This document shows positions 16,070-26,352 of a stretch of 64,000 nt of DNA, in pieces (position 1 is the stretch's first letter; each line of letters starts with the position of its first letter). This DNA comes from Thermotomaculum hydrothermale. GTDB taxonomy: Bacteria > Acidobacteriota > Holophagae > Thermotomaculales > Thermotomaculaceae. The position numbers were made by a program, and so were the translations under genes. The notes below the pieces were generated by a model. That model saw nothing but the letters and a program-made list of their open reading frames with translations. It was not told where the DNA came from and did no database searches. The DNA is taken from the NCBI RefSeq assembly GCF_016592575.1, contig NZ_AP017470.1, forward strand, positions 1-64,000, written 5' to 3'.

Positions 16070-17878
16070 ATGGGAATTATCCTAGGAATTGATTTAGGTA
16101 CTACCAATAGTTGTTGCTGCTTTATTGAGAACAATACTCCGGTTCTGGTTCCTAACAAAGAGGGTTCAAGGGTAACCCCTTCAGTTGTTGCCTTTACAGA
16201 AAAAAAAGAAATATTTGTCGGGCATATAGCCAAAAGGCAGGCTATTACTAACCCTGAAAATACTGTTTACGGAATTAAGAGGCTAATAGGCAGGAAATAT
16301 GACTCCCCTGAGGTTCAGTCAATGCTTGATACCCTTCCCTACAAAGTTGTTCCTGCAGATAATGGAGATGCATGGGTTGAAATAAGGGGAGAAAAGTATT
16401 CTCCACAGGAGATTTCAGCCTTTATTTTAAAATCATTGAAAGAGAGTGCAGAAGAATATATTGGGCAGGAGGTAAAAGAAGCAATAATAACTGTCCCTGC
16501 TTACTTTAACGATGCCCAGAGGCAGGCAACCAAGGATGCGGGAAGGATTGCAGGGTTGGAGGTTTTGAGAATAATAAACGAACCTACCGCTGCTGCGTTA
16601 TCCTATAGAGACAACAATTTAAGAGGCAAGGTTGCAGTTTACGATTTAGGTGGTGGAACCTTTGATATCTCTATCTTAGATGTTTCTGAAGATGTTTATG
16701 AGGTTTTGTCAACAAGTGGCAATACATTTTTAGGTGGGGATGATTTTGATAAAAAGATAATGGACTGGATTATTGATTCTTTTAAAAAGAGTCAGGGGAT
16801 TGATTTAAGTGAAGACAAAATGGCTTTACAGAGGTTAAAAGAGGCTGCTGAAAAGGCAAAATGCGAGCTTTCTGTTTCGGAAGAAGTAGAAATAAACCTG
16901 CCTTTTATAGCAGCAGACGATACAGGTCCTAAACACTTTGTCTCCACTTTAAACAGAGAACAATTTAATGAAATGGTTAAAGACCTTGTTGAAAAAACCC
17001 TTGAACCCTGTGAAGAAGCGTTAAAGCTTGCAAACCTGAAAAAAGAAGATATAGACCATGTGATTCTTGTAGGTGGGCAGACAAGAACGCCTTTGATTAT
17101 TGAAACGGTAAGGGATTTTTTTGGGAAAGAACCAAGAAGGGATAACAACCCTGATGAAGTTGTTGCAATAGGTGCCGCTTTACAGGGAAGCATTATTTCT
17201 GGAGATGTTAAGGATATTGTACTGCTTGATATCACTCCTCTTTCTTTGGGTGTTGAAACAAAAGGTGGCTTGTTTGTTAAATTGATAGAGAGGGGTAGTA
17301 CAATTCCTACCAAAGCAAGCCAGATTTTTACAACTGTCACTCACAACCAGTCAAAAGTTGCCATCCATGTTTTGCAGGGGGAAAGTGAGCTTGCCAAAAA
17401 CAATATTTCGCTTGGGTACTTTGAACTTGTTGATATACCCCCGGCACCAAAAGGTGTTCCGAGAATTGAAGTTACATTTGAAATAGATGCAAATGGTATT
17501 GTTCATGTTAGTGCAATTGACCTGGATAGCGGTAAATCGCAGAGTATGGAGATTAGGCCATCAAGCGGTTTGTCAGAAAAACAAATTCAGGAGATAATAG
17601 AAAAAGCAGAGAAAAATAAGGAAGAAGAGGCGAGAATTAAAAGAGTTATTATGACAAAAAACTCAATTGAAAGTTTGCTTGCAAATATTGAAAAATCTTA
17701 TGCACAGTTTAAAGAGCAGATCCCTGATGATTTTAAGGAAAAGGTTAGAAATTCAATTTTAGAGGCAAAAAGTGCTTTAAAGGTGGATGATATTGAAGTT
17801 CTGGAAGATGTATTGGCGAATTTAAAGCAAATTTCAAATAAATTTACCAATTTTCTTCTTTACGGAAGTTTAAATTAA
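16070..17878 (+). CDS. dnaK: Molecular chaperone DnaK (Hsp70)
   Basis: ATP-dependent chaperone of 602 residues. The ATPase domain starts GIDLGTTNS, with VPAYFNDAQRQATKDAG near 143, the phosphate loop VYDLGGGTFD near 190 and the VGGQTRTP segment near 328. The substrate-binding domain includes DITPLSLGVET near 384. The C-terminal lid is shortened and lacks the glycine-rich tail ending in EEV seen in longer homologues. Central gene of the hrcA operon. Confidence 0.97.
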   Translation: MGIILGIDLGTTNSCCCFIENNTPVLVPNKEGSRVTPSVVAFTEKKEIFVGHIAKRQAITNPENTVYGIKRLIGRKYDSPEVQSMLDTLPYKVVPADNGDAWVEIRGEKYSPQEISAFILKSLKESAEEYIGQEVKEAIITVPAYFNDAQRQATKDAGRIAGLEVLRIINEPTAAALSYRDNNLRGKVAVYDLGGGTFDISILDVSEDVYEVLSTSGNTFLGGDDFDKKIMDWIIDSFKKSQGIDLSEDKMALQRLKEAAEKAKCELSVSEEVEINLPFIAADDTGPKHFVSTLNREQFNEMVKDLVEKTLEPCEEALKLANLKKEDIDHVILVGGQTRTPLIIETVRDFFGKEPRRDNNPDEVVAIGAALQGSIISGDVKDIVLLDITPLSLGVETKGGLFVKLIERGSTIPTKASQIFTTVTHNQSKVAIHVLQGESELAKNNISLGYFELVDIPPAPKGVPRIEVTFEIDANGIVHVSAIDLDSGKSQSMEIRPSSGLSEKQIQEIIEKAEKNKEEEARIKRVIMTKNSIESLLANIEKSYAQFKEQIPDDFKEKVRNSILEAKSALKVDDIEVLEDVLANLKQISNKFTNFLLYGSLN

Positions 17879-17902
17879 AAAAACAACCATGCGGGGAAAA
17901 AT

Positions 17903-18988
17903 ATGAAAGACTACTATGCAATATTAGGTGTGGATAGAGACGCATCATTTGAAGAAATAAAAAAGGCGTACAGAAAATTGGCGTTAAAATACCATCCGGA
18001 TAGAAACCCTTCCCCGGAAGCAGAAGAAAAATTTAAAGAAATATCAGAGGCTTATGCTGTTTTGTCAGACCCGGAAAAGAGAAGACGCTACGATTCTGGT
18101 GGGTTTGACTCTATGGATATTGATTTTGAAGATCTTTTTGGCGGATTTGGTAGCATTTTTGATGTGTTTTTTGGTGGCGGTTCAAAAAGAAATTACAGAG
18201 ATAGATATTCACCTCGTAGAGGGAATGATTTACAGTACACCCTCCAGATCACCTTAGAGGAAAGTTTTAAGGGGACAGTAAAGGAAATTGAGATTGAAAG
18301 GTATGATATTTGTGAGCATTGTCAGGGTAGAGGGCTTGACGCTAATTCAAAGGTAACAACCTGTCCAAATTGCGGGGGCAGAGGCTCGGTAGTTTATCAG
18401 CAGGGTTTTTTTACAATGAAGACAACCTGTTCAAGATGTAATGGAAGCGGAACAATAATTTCCAATCCTTGTAAATTTTGTGGTGGTAAGGGGAGGATTT
18501 TAAGAAGGAAAAGGGTAAAAATAAAGATTCCTGCAGGGGTTGACAATGGTGATACTTTGAGAATTCAAAGGGAAGGAGAAGCTGGGATAAATGGAGGAGA
18601 TTACGGAGACCTCTATGTTGTAATAAGTATTAAAGAGGATAGGATTTTTTCCAGAAAAGGACAGGATTTATTTTTAGAGATTCCCATAACCTTTTCTCAG
18701 GCTGCATTAGGAGATAAAATTAGAATAAAGTATTTCGGAGAAGAGGTGGAGATAAACATTCCACCTGGTATCCAGTCTGGCGATTTAATTGAAGTTAAAG
18801 GCAAAGGATTCCCTGAGGTTGGGAAGGATAAAAGGGGTTCTTTATTTGTAAAGGCAATTGTAAAAACTCCAAAAAAATTGTCTCAAGAAATGAAAAAATT
18901 GTTTGAACAGTTAAGTGAGCTTGAGAAGAAAGAGCAGCCCTCTTTGTGGGAAAAGTTAAAGAATGTATTTGTTAAAAAAAGTGTATGA
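17903..18988 (+). CDS. dnaJ: Chaperone DnaJ (Hsp40, type I)
   Basis: Co-chaperone that stimulates DnaK. The 361-residue protein has a J domain with [16 protein letters not shown] near residue 28 (HPD motif) and a G/F-rich stretch (about 70-95). Four CxxCxGxG-type zinc repeats follow ([32 protein letters not shown]; about 138-200), then the C-terminal substrate domains. It begins 24 bp after dnaK, and its stop overlaps the start of the NrdD-like gene by 4 bases. Confidence 0.97.
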   Translation: MKDYYAILGVDRDASFEEIKKAYRKLALKYHPDRNPSPEAEEKFKEISEAYAVLSDPEKRRRYDSGGFDSMDIDFEDLFGGFGSIFDVFFGGGSKRNYRDRYSPRRGNDLQYTLQITLEESFKGTVKEIEIERYDICEHCQGRGLDANSKVTTCPNCGGRGSVVYQQGFFTMKTTCSRCNGSGTIISNPCKFCGGKGRILRRKRVKIKIPAGVDNGDTLRIQREGEAGINGGDYGDLYVVISIKEDRIFSRKGQDLFLEIPITFSQAALGDKIRIKYFGEEVEINIPPGIQSGDLIEVKGKGFPEVGKDKRGSLFVKAIVKTPKKLSQEMKKLFEQLSELEKKEQPSLWEKLKNVFVKKSV

Positions 18989-20754
18989 ATAAATCAAAAT
19001 TTGATTCTTTTGAAGATAAAACAATATTTGTTAAGGGAAGCAATCAGGAGATAACCCCCTGGGATAGGACAAAAATAATAGCCATACTGATGGATGAAAG
19101 CGGGTTGCCTTTCAGTGTTGCCGAAAAGATTGCAGAGGATGTCCAGAAAATTGTTTTTTCCTCCAATTTAAAGACAGTTTCTTCCTCTTTGTTGAGAGAA
19201 TTGGTAAATTCCAAATTAATTGAATACGGTTATTCAAAAATTTTAAACAAAACAAGAAGATTGGGCTTGTCTACTTCTGATGTAAAGGAAGTAATTTCAA
19301 ATGCTATGCCTTATAAAACTTATGCTCCGGTTTCTCCCATGCTTTCTTCAAACTATATTGCAGAAACTGTAAAAAGGCAATTTTCGGCTTTCAATATTTT
19401 TCCGGAGAAAATTGTAAATTTGCATTATGAGGGAAAGATTCACATAAACGGGATAAATGGAATAGACAGGCTCTATTCTGTAGCTTTAGATGTTTCAAAA
19501 TTGTTGACTTTTAAGTATGCTGGGGATAATTTTTTTGTAAATAAGCCTAACAATGTGAAAGATTTTTTTGAGAACTTAATTAAAACCCTCCTGTTTTTAA
19601 ACAATTTTGTAAATTCTTCAATTTTTATTTTCGGAATTGAAAAAGTTTTTAAGTACTTTAAAGTTACAGAGGAAGGTGCTGATTTTTTTATAGATTTCCT
19701 TAAGCATGTTGAAAGCCTTTTTTTGTCTGATAAGCCTTTAAAAATATTTTTGAAGGATAAAAACCTGATGGTAAAAGCGGCGAGGTTTTACTCTCAAAAT
19801 TTCTGTTTAAAATCTGAGATTGCAACTAAAAAAGCAAGTTATGTGCCTTCAAGAAATATATCAATATCAGATAGTTTTGTTGATAACTCATATTTTGTAA
19901 TGGAAAATGTTACATTGAATTTACCTGGAATAGCTTTACAGGCGAAATTAAAATCAAAGGATTTTTTTAAAGAGTTAAAAACTTACCTTGAAAGTGCTTT
20001 TATTGTTTTTGGCAAAAAGGGGATTTTTATTGAAAAAATGCTGATGACCAAAGGTCAGAGTGTTTTAGACTTCTTAAAAAAACTTGGATTTAATCCTCTG
20101 GCTTCTTATAACACTATTTCAATTTGTGGTCTACAGGAGTGTATTTCTCTGTTAAAAGAAAAGCATAAATTTAATGGTGAAGATTTAACTTTTGCAAATG
20201 ATATTTTTGTTTTTTTGAAGGAGTCTATAGAGAATTTAAAAGAAAAATATAAATTCAATGTTTTGATTTCTGATTCTGACCAGACGGATACAGCTTATAG
20301 ATTTGCCAGACTTGATTTGAAATTTGAGCCTTATTATATAGGAAAGGTGGTAAAGGGGGATATTTCTTACGGGGGTATTTTTTATTCCCATAATGCTTCC
20401 TTTTTAAGCAATCCGTATTTTGATATTTATGAGGCTATTGATGTAGAAGAAAATTTAAAAAAATATTTTGATTTCCCTTTTAAAACAGTAGTAAAACTAC
20501 TTGATTTTGATAATGTTAAGATTTCGTTAAGGGATAGAGGGTACAGGTATTTGATGTTGACACAGGATTTTTCGGTTTGTTATCATTGTACTGTTATGAA
20601 AAGCGGAATTTACAAGTCATGTCCGGAATGTTTGAGCGATGAAGTTTTTAATTACTTTTACCTTTACTCAAACTATGCTCCCTTTTCAAAATTAAACAGG
20701 GGCCTCAGGGTGATGATGGATAATATTGTGTATTATGAGGAGTTTACTATCTAA
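18985..20754 (+). CDS. ATP-cone, NrdD-like protein with altered glycyl-radical site
   Basis: A 589-residue protein that starts with an ATP-cone (about 13-85; [25 protein letters not shown]) and continues with weak similarity to class III ribonucleotide reductase NrdD ([14 protein letters not shown], a late GL-E helix segment). The C-terminal zinc site is intact in pattern: C532-x2-C535 and C546-P-x-C549. The following segment [13 protein letters not shown] aligns with the NrdD loop x-GY-x-P-x5-N-x-G, but the radical glycine would be Asn563. If the alignment is right, it cannot be a normal glycyl-radical enzyme. It overlaps dnaJ by 4 bases and so belongs to the heat-shock operon. Function unknown. 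Confidence 0.6.
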   Translation: MNKSKFDSFEDKTIFVKGSNQEITPWDRTKIIAILMDESGLPFSVAEKIAEDVQKIVFSSNLKTVSSSLLRELVNSKLIEYGYSKILNKTRRLGLSTSDVKEVISNAMPYKTYAPVSPMLSSNYIAETVKRQFSAFNIFPEKIVNLHYEGKIHINGINGIDRLYSVALDVSKLLTFKYAGDNFFVNKPNNVKDFFENLIKTLLFLNNFVNSSIFIFGIEKVFKYFKVTEEGADFFIDFLKHVESLFLSDKPLKIFLKDKNLMVKAARFYSQNFCLKSEIATKKASYVPSRNISISDSFVDNSYFVMENVTLNLPGIALQAKLKSKDFFKELKTYLESAFIVFGKKGIFIEKMLMTKGQSVLDFLKKLGFNPLASYNTISICGLQECISLLKEKHKFNGEDLTFANDIFVFLKESIENLKEKYKFNVLISDSDQTDTAYRFARLDLKFEPYYIGKVVKGDISYGGIFYSHNASFLSNPYFDIYEAIDVEENLKKYFDFPFKTVVKLLDFDNVKISLRDRGYRYLMLTQDFSVCYHCTVMKSGIYKSCPECLSDEVFNYFYLYSNYAPFSKLNRGLRVMMDNIVYYEEFTI

Positions 20755-20776
20755 AATTTTTTTAGGAGGTCACGTT

Positions 20777-22426
20777 ATGAAGTCTTTTAAGACATTGTTT
20801 GCCTTGATGCTTATTGTCCTGGGCAGCATTGGCGTATTTGCTCAGGTAAACACCAAGGCAACCGTAATGGGAAAGGTTGTTGACGACACAGGTGCAGCAT
20901 TGCCAGGTGTGTCAGTTTTATTAACCAATGTTGAAACAGGTTACAAAAGAACTGTTATAACCGATGAAAATGGAAGATTCCAGGCTCCCTACTTGCCTCT
21001 TGGTAAGTACAATGTAGAGGCATCACTTTCCGGATTTTCCAAGTATACTGCAAAGAATTTAACACTCTCTCTGGGAGATGTTGTTACTTTAAACATTACC
21101 TTAAAACCTGAAAAATTAGAGGAGACAATCACTGTTACAGCTGAAGCTCCCCTTATTGAAACAAACAAGGTTGATGTTGAATCTAAAATTAGTGACCAGT
21201 ATATTGAGTCATTACCTGTTAATGGTAGAGACTTTAAGGACTTTGTTTTGTTAACCCCAGGTGTTGTTGAAGCTGCTGGTGATAGAGTTGCTGGAGAAGG
21301 AACAAGGGGTATTATGAATAACCTGCAGATTGACGGTGCAGGTTATAACTCAACCTTCTTTGGTGAGCAGAGAGGTTCTACAAGAATTCCTTTTACTTTT
21401 TCTCAGGAAACAATTAAAGAATTCAATGTTATTCAGAATGGATACTCAGCTCAGTACGGTGATGCTGCAGGACTTATCATTAACGCAGTTACCAAGTCAG
21501 GTTCTAACGAATTAAAGGGTTCTGCATGGTGGTACAAGAGAAAGAATGAATGGATGAGCTCTTATGCACCTAACGAATACATAAAAGACCTTGATAAGAG
21601 ACAGGTTCCTGATTTTGACCTTGATCAGTTTGGTGTAACATTGTCAGGTCCTATTATTAAGGATAAACTCTTTTACTTTTTTGCATACGATGGGCAGAGA
21701 AAAGATTTAACAACATACAGAGAGTTTAATCCTGCTCCTGGTATTGATGAATTCAGGCAGATGTTCCCTGATATAGTTAAGGCAAATGAAGGATGGTGGC
21801 CAGGAACTGAGGATAACGATGTTTACTTCCTTAAATTGGACTGGAATATTAACGAAGACCATCACCTCTCTTTCCGTATAAACTATCAGGATTTTGAAGC
21901 GATTAACGGGACAAACAATTACAGAACAAGTGGTATTACAAATAACGGTATTGAGAAGGATAAATCACTCTCAATCGTTGCAGAGTTAACCTCTGTTTTA
22001 AACGAAAACATGTATAACGATTTGAGAGTTCAGTATGCAAGGGAAGAAAGGCCAAGATATGCAAACACAACCGATATGATGGAAGTTGTAATCGGTTACT
22101 ATGATGCAACATTTGGTCAGAACAACTTCTTGCCTAACGGTTTGGACGAAGATACAGTTGAAATAATGGGATGCTTGGAGACCACACAATTAAGGCTGGT
22201 TTCGATTATAGTCATTACAAATATGACGACTACTTCTTCAGATACCAGGGTGGTAGGATTTCTTTCTATGGCAATTACTATGACTTTATTGCATGGGCAG
22301 ACGATGACCCAGATACAAATCCAAGAAAATTCTATAAGTATACTCAGGCATTTTCAGATATTGATGGAAGAGTTGATTACAATGCTGATGAGTATGCTCT
22401 CTATCTTGAAGACCAGTGGCAGGTAA
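20777..22426 (+). CDS. TonB-dependent receptor, N-terminal part (frameshifted)
   Basis: The signal peptide (about residues 1-22, ending VFA-Q) is followed by a carboxypeptidase-regulatory-like domain (GKVVDDTGAALPGVSV to about 110). The plug domain includes the VTAEAPLIET-type segment, LPVNGRDF and GLIINAVTKSGSN, and the first beta-barrel strands follow. The strong AGGAGG site selects ATG 20777. The true reading ends near 22168; the remaining codons to 22426 are out of frame, and the barrel continues in the frame starting at 22171. The full receptor would have about 970 residues, normal for Oar-like outer-membrane receptors. The ligand is unknown. Confidence 0.85.
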   Translation: MKSFKTLFALMLIVLGSIGVFAQVNTKATVMGKVVDDTGAALPGVSVLLTNVETGYKRTVITDENGRFQAPYLPLGKYNVEASLSGFSKYTAKNLTLSLGDVVTLNITLKPEKLEETITVTAEAPLIETNKVDVESKISDQYIESLPVNGRDFKDFVLLTPGVVEAAGDRVAGEGTRGIMNNLQIDGAGYNSTFFGEQRGSTRIPFTFSQETIKEFNVIQNGYSAQYGDAAGLIINAVTKSGSNELKGSAWWYKRKNEWMSSYAPNEYIKDLDKRQVPDFDLDQFGVTLSGPIIKDKLFYFFAYDGQRKDLTTYREFNPAPGIDEFRQMFPDIVKANEGWWPGTEDNDVYFLKLDWNINEDHHLSFRINYQDFEAINGTNNYRTSGITNNGIEKDKSLSIVAELTSVLNENMYNDLRVQYAREERPRYANTTDMMEVVIGYYDATFGQNNFLPNGLDEDTVEIMGCLETTQLRLVSIIVITNMTTTSSDTRVVGFLSMAITMTLLHGQTMTQIQIQENSISILRHFQILMEELITMLMSMLSILKTSGR

Positions 22427-23691
22427 CTGATAAATTATTTATTACATACGGTTTGAGATGGGAAGCACAGTACTATGATGATATGATAAATCCTAACCCA
22501 GCATTAACAAATGTTGATTTACCTGATTACACAGGTTACACAGCTGGTGGATACAACCTCCAGCAGATACCAGATGATTCTGATAACATTGCCCCAAGAT
22601 TTGCTTTAACTTATGATATTAAAGGTGACGGAAGCCAGTTAATCAGGTTTGGTGCTGGGTACTTCTATTCAAGAACACCTTCCCTTTTAGTTGCAAATGC
22701 AATGCTTACAAATGGTATTAATGTTATTAGAATGGATTTTTATCCTGGGGATGAGCTCTTCCCACATGATTTAAGTGATAGGATTAATCCATCTGAATTA
22801 ACACCTGAAAACCAGAGAGCTCCTTCTGTATTTGTATTTGCTCCTGATTTTGAAAACCCTGTAACTTTTAAAACATCTTTAAGCTATGAAGCTAAACTTA
22901 ATGAGAACTGGAAGTTTGGTATTGATTTGAAATATACAAGAGGTTATCACTTTGAAAGAAAACTTGATGTAAACTTAGGAATTAAAGATGCTGACCATGA
23001 CGGTGTTCAGGATACTGACGATTGCGGAAGATTACTCTGGGATTCAAGGCACAGACCTAACAGAGACTTCAACCAGATAATTATGTTTAAATCTGATGCT
23101 GAATCAAAGGCATCTTCTATTACATTTAGAATTGAAAAAAGGTATGCTGACAGATGGTCAATGTTTGCTTCTTATACATTAACAAGTGCATACGATAACG
23201 ATACCAACGAAAGAAGTGTTTCATCCTCTTCTTCATTCCCAACAAACCCGGCTAACTTAAATGATGACTGGGGAAGAAGTGATTATTACCACAAGGGTAT
23301 GTTTAAACTCTCCTTCACTGTTGACATTGGCTGGGGAATCAAACTCTCTGGTTACCACAGATTCTACACTGGAAGACCATGGAGTGCATATGCAGGTTAC
23401 GATGCTAACGGTGATTACTACAGAAACGACAGAGCATGTGTTGACGGCGTTGTTGAAGCAAGAAACACAAGAAGACAGCCTAACTTTGCTCAGACAGACT
23501 TGAGGCTTGCAAAGGTATTCAAGGTATGGAGAGGACATACCTTAGAGTTCATGATTGACTGCTTCAATGTATTTGATAGAGCAAACAGATGGACAACAAA
23601 CTATGACATTAGAAGATCCTACTTTGGAACATTAAACCATTCTACTTACACACCAAGGACATTCCAGTTAGGTCTCAAATACAGGTTCTAA
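22171..23691 (+). CDS. TonB-dependent receptor, C-terminal barrel part (frameshifted)
   Basis: A 506-codon frame that carries the rest of the outer-membrane beta-barrel. It has many aromatic, alternating strands, motifs such as EDQWQVTDKLFITYGLRWE near residue 79, and a C-terminal strand ending QLGLKYRF, typical of barrel proteins. It has no signal peptide or ribosome-binding site. Adding one G to the GGG run at 22168-22170 would join it to the upstream part in one frame. It is best read as the second half of one gene. Confidence 0.82.
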   Translation: MLGDHTIKAGFDYSHYKYDDYFFRYQGGRISFYGNYYDFIAWADDDPDTNPRKFYKYTQAFSDIDGRVDYNADEYALYLEDQWQVTDKLFITYGLRWEAQYYDDMINPNPALTNVDLPDYTGYTAGGYNLQQIPDDSDNIAPRFALTYDIKGDGSQLIRFGAGYFYSRTPSLLVANAMLTNGINVIRMDFYPGDELFPHDLSDRINPSELTPENQRAPSVFVFAPDFENPVTFKTSLSYEAKLNENWKFGIDLKYTRGYHFERKLDVNLGIKDADHDGVQDTDDCGRLLWDSRHRPNRDFNQIIMFKSDAESKASSITFRIEKRYADRWSMFASYTLTSAYDNDTNERSVSSSSSFPTNPANLNDDWGRSDYYHKGMFKLSFTVDIGWGIKLSGYHRFYTGRPWSAYAGYDANGDYYRNDRACVDGVVEARNTRRQPNFAQTDLRLAKVFKVWRGHTLEFMIDCFNVFDRANRWTTNYDIRRSYFGTLNHSTYTPRTFQLGLKYRF

Positions 23692-23710
23692 ACTGTAATA
23701 GCGTTTAACA

Positions 23711-23739
23711 AGCCCCGGCGAAAGTCGGGGCTTTTTTTT
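23711..23739 (+). terminator. Terminator after the TonB receptor
   Basis: Stem AGCCCCGGC / GTCGGGGCT with a GAAA tetraloop and one G-T pair, followed by a run of T residues. Confidence 0.9.
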
Positions 23740-23750
23740 ATTAAAATTGT

Positions 23751-23778
23751 TTGAATTTTTGTTTAAATGTATTATGTT
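23751..23778 (+). promoter_or_regulatory. Candidate promoter for the phosphohexomutase gene
   Basis: TTGAAT at 23751-23756 and TATGTT at 23773-23778 with 16-bp spacing, about 33 bp before the start and directly after a terminator. Confidence 0.35.
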
Positions 23779-23810
23779 AAATTTATGGAATACTTTTGGG
23801 GAGTTGAGAA

Positions 23811-25217
23811 ATGGTAAACAGAGAGATTTTTAGAAAGTATGATATTAGAGGAGTTGTTGGTAAGGATTTAACAGATGAAACAGTAAAACTAATTGCTTTA
23901 GGCTTCGGCACTTTTTTAAAAAAGAAATTAAATAAAGAAAGGTTGACTGTTTTGTTGGGGGGAGATGCAAGGAAGTCAACCCCTGAATTTAAAGAGATAT
24001 TTAAGAATGCTTTAAACAGTTTAGGGATTAGTGTTCTTGATTGTGGGCAGGTACCAACTCCAATTGTTTATTTTGGTGCAAATATACTTGACGTTGACGG
24101 TGGTTGTCAGATTACCGCATCTCATAATCCACCTGAATACAATGGGTTCAAACCCTTAATAGGCAAAGATTCTCTTATGGCAGAGGAGATTCAGGAGATT
24201 TTAGAAATTATTGAAAAAGCTGAATACAAAAACTTTTTTGTGGAAAATTTTAACCCTGAAAACAAAACTGTTGATTTAGTCTCAGAGTATAAAAAATATT
24301 TTTCAGATAATTTCCCAGCAGATTTAGGAAAAGGATTGAAGGTTGTTTTAGATGCAGGTAATGGTATTGCAGGAATTGTGGCTCCAGATATTTTCAAATC
24401 TATTGGATGTGAAGTTATTGAACTTTACTGTGATGTTGATTCTACATTTCCAAATCACCATCCAGACCCAACAGTTGAAAAAAATATGCTTGATTTAATT
24501 GAGAAAGTAAAGACTGAAAATGCAGACCTTGGAATAGCATTTGACGGTGATGGGGATAGAATTGGAGTTGTTGATGATAGGGGAGAGATAATCTGGGGAG
24601 ATATGCTGTTAACAATTTTTGCCTTATCTATTTTAAAGGAGAAAAAGAAGGGTACTTTTATTGGTGAAGTAAAGTGTTCCCAGGTTTTCTATTCAGAGGT
24701 GGCAAAAGCAGGTGGAAAGGCAATAATGTACAAAACAGGCCATTCCCTTATAAAGAAAAAAATGAAAGAGGTAGGAGCTGTTTTAGCAGGGGAAATGAGC
24801 GGGCATATGTTTTTTGCAGATAGGTACTTTGGTTACGATGATGCTATATATGCTGGGGTAAGGCTTATTGAAATTTTAAAGAAGGAAGAAAGGAAACTTT
24901 CTGAAATCTATGCTGATTTGCCAAAAACAGTTTCTTCCCCTGAAATAAAGGTGGATTGTCCAGATAGCAAGAAATTTAAGGTTATAGAAAAAATTCAAAA
25001 AGCTCTCATTGAAAAGCAGGTTGAAATAGACGGGCTTGAGAATGTCATTACAGTTGACGGGGTTAGGATGGAGTTTTTAAATGGTTGGGGATTAATAAGG
25101 GCTTCAAATACCCAGCCTGTGCTTGTGTTAAGGTTTGAAGGATACACTGAACAGGATTTAAATGAAATAAAAGAGAAAACAATAGCCTTATTAAATACCT
25201 TTTTGCCCCAGGTTTAA
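23811..25217 (+). CDS. manB: Phosphomannomutase/phosphoglucomutase
   Basis: Interconverts hexose 6- and 1-phosphates for polysaccharide and LPS precursors. The 468-residue protein has normal length. FRKYDIRG lies at the N-terminus and the catalytic phosphoserine loop TASHNPPEYNG near residue 103. The metal loop DGDGDR is near 243, the sugar-binding GEMSGHMFF near 325, and the phosphate-binding RASNTQPVLVLRFEG near 433. The motifs fit the AlgC/ManB subgroup. It is convergent with the GT-C/TPR gene, only 2 bp separating the stops. Confidence 0.9.
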   Translation: MVNREIFRKYDIRGVVGKDLTDETVKLIALGFGTFLKKKLNKERLTVLLGGDARKSTPEFKEIFKNALNSLGISVLDCGQVPTPIVYFGANILDVDGGCQITASHNPPEYNGFKPLIGKDSLMAEEIQEILEIIEKAEYKNFFVENFNPENKTVDLVSEYKKYFSDNFPADLGKGLKVVLDAGNGIAGIVAPDIFKSIGCEVIELYCDVDSTFPNHHPDPTVEKNMLDLIEKVKTENADLGIAFDGDGDRIGVVDDRGEIIWGDMLLTIFALSILKEKKKGTFIGEVKCSQVFYSEVAKAGGKAIMYKTGHSLIKKKMKEVGAVLAGEMSGHMFFADRYFGYDDAIYAGVRLIEILKKEERKLSEIYADLPKTVSSPEIKVDCPDSKKFKVIEKIQKALIEKQVEIDGLENVITVDGVRMEFLNGWGLIRASNTQPVLVLRFEGYTEQDLNEIKEKTIALLNTFLPQV

Positions 25218-25219
25218 GT

Positions 25220-26344
25220 TTAAAAAATTGGCTCGGGGAGGTTATAATACTTCCCCTTTTGATATAATAATTTGTAAAATTCTGAAAAAAATTGAAATTT
25301 ATCCTGCATTTTTAAAATCTTTGTCATTTTTGCAAGGTAATATACTGTTAATGGTTGATAGTTATCAAGTTCATAAGCCTTTGCCATGTTTAAATATCCA
25401 TAATAATAGTTTCCGTTGTTAAATAGAAAAAGCCCAAAATCCCTTCTTATTTTTATTGAAGAAGGGTGTTTTTTCATTGCGTTAGAGTACCATTTTAATG
25501 CTTTCTTTTGGTTATTCTCTTTTTCGTATAGTTTTGCAATTTTCCACATAATAAGGTGAGGTTTATCTAAATCTTTTTTTGTTTCAAGTATCTTTTTTAA
25601 GTATTCTATTGCAGATTTAGTAGATTCTGTACCGGCTAAATAATCTGCATAAGAGGCGTAAACATTGTAAACATTAGGGGTTAAATCAAGGCATTTTTTT
25701 AGATAATTAATTGCCTCTTTCCCTTTTTTCTCTTTTAACTTCATTGAGTACATGTTGTATAAAGCCCTTACATTGTTTGGATACAGCCTTAAATCCTGTT
25801 TAAGGATGGTGGTGTAGTTTTTATACTGTGTATTTCTCATAAAGGTGTTTATTGTATTGATGGCAATTAAAAATATTATTAATGCTGGTATCAATTTTTT
25901 ATTTTCAAATTTTACAAATAAATACCCAATAATTGCGCTTATTGCAACCATCGGGAAGTACATTCTATGTTCATAAGCTATATCAAGAGGCCAGATTGAA
26001 TTTTCAATTGTCAGTGCTATCAGGAAAAAACCTGTAAAAAAAGAGAGGTATTTTCTCTTACAAACAAATGCAAAAATAGTCAGCAAAATAATTCCTGAAA
26101 TTGAAAGTAATGTTGTAAAAGGAGAAATAAGCGAATGGGAAAGAGGATAATTGTAATTTATTGCAAACCTTTTAAAGTATGGAAAGAATATGAGAGATAG
26201 ATAATGAAATATAACTCTCGGTTCTGTTAAAACCCTTTCCCACATTGTAAAGTCTTTTACTCTATAACCCTTTTCAATAGAAGCAAAGAGGTTAAAGCCG
26301 TATGGGGAAAATATTAAAATAGCAATAAGCAGGAAAAATGCCAA
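25220..26344 (-). CDS. GT-C-like/TPR membrane protein, C-terminal part (frameshifted)
   Basis: This frame holds the second half of a membrane protein like the two paralogues at 27019 and 28967. The remaining helices include the shared PLDIAYEHRMYFP motif. A TPR tail of about 180 residues follows (repeats around AIEYLKK, ALKWYSNAMKKHPSS). The apparent TTG start is not a real start: upstream codons in this frame (KEKKTIIYG) continue the paralogue alignment. The upstream half lies in another frame from 26353. One missing or extra base in the A-rich tract near 26355-26370 explains the split. Confidence 0.75.
   Translation of the reverse strand: MAFFLLIAILIFSPYGFNLFASIEKGYRVKDFTMWERVLTEPRVIFHYLSLIFFPYFKRFAINYNYPLSHSLISPFTTLLSISGIILLTIFAFVCKRKYLSFFTGFFLIALTIENSIWPLDIAYEHRMYFPMVAISAIIGYLFVKFENKKLIPALIIFLIAINTINTFMRNTQYKNYTTILKQDLRLYPNNVRALYNMYSMKLKEKKGKEAINYLKKCLDLTPNVYNVYASYADYLAGTESTKSAIEYLKKILETKKDLDKPHLIMWKIAKLYEKENNQKKALKWYSNAMKKHPSSIKIRRDFGLFLFNNGNYYYGYLNMAKAYELDNYQPLTVYYLAKMTKILKMQDKFQFFSEFYKLLYQKGKYYNLPEPIF
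25235..25260 (+). terminator. Terminator of manB inside the convergent gene
   Basis: Stem GGGGAGGT (25235-25242) / ACTTCCCC (25249-25256), 8 pairs with one G-T, followed by TTTT. It lies within the 3' end of the oppositely transcribed gene, so it also encodes part of that protein. Confidence 0.5.
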
Positions 26345-26352
26345 TCCATAAA

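Noticed and set aside
22142-22190. Programmed -1 ribosomal frameshift in the TonB receptor
   Set aside because: No X-XXY-YYZ slippery heptamer is present and such receptors are not known to need frameshifting; mutation or sequence error is simpler.
23257-23538. Open frames on both strands inside the TonB receptor barrel
   Set aside because: They lie fully inside a strongly supported coding region, have no family similarity and no ribosome-binding site; they are shadows of the receptor gene.
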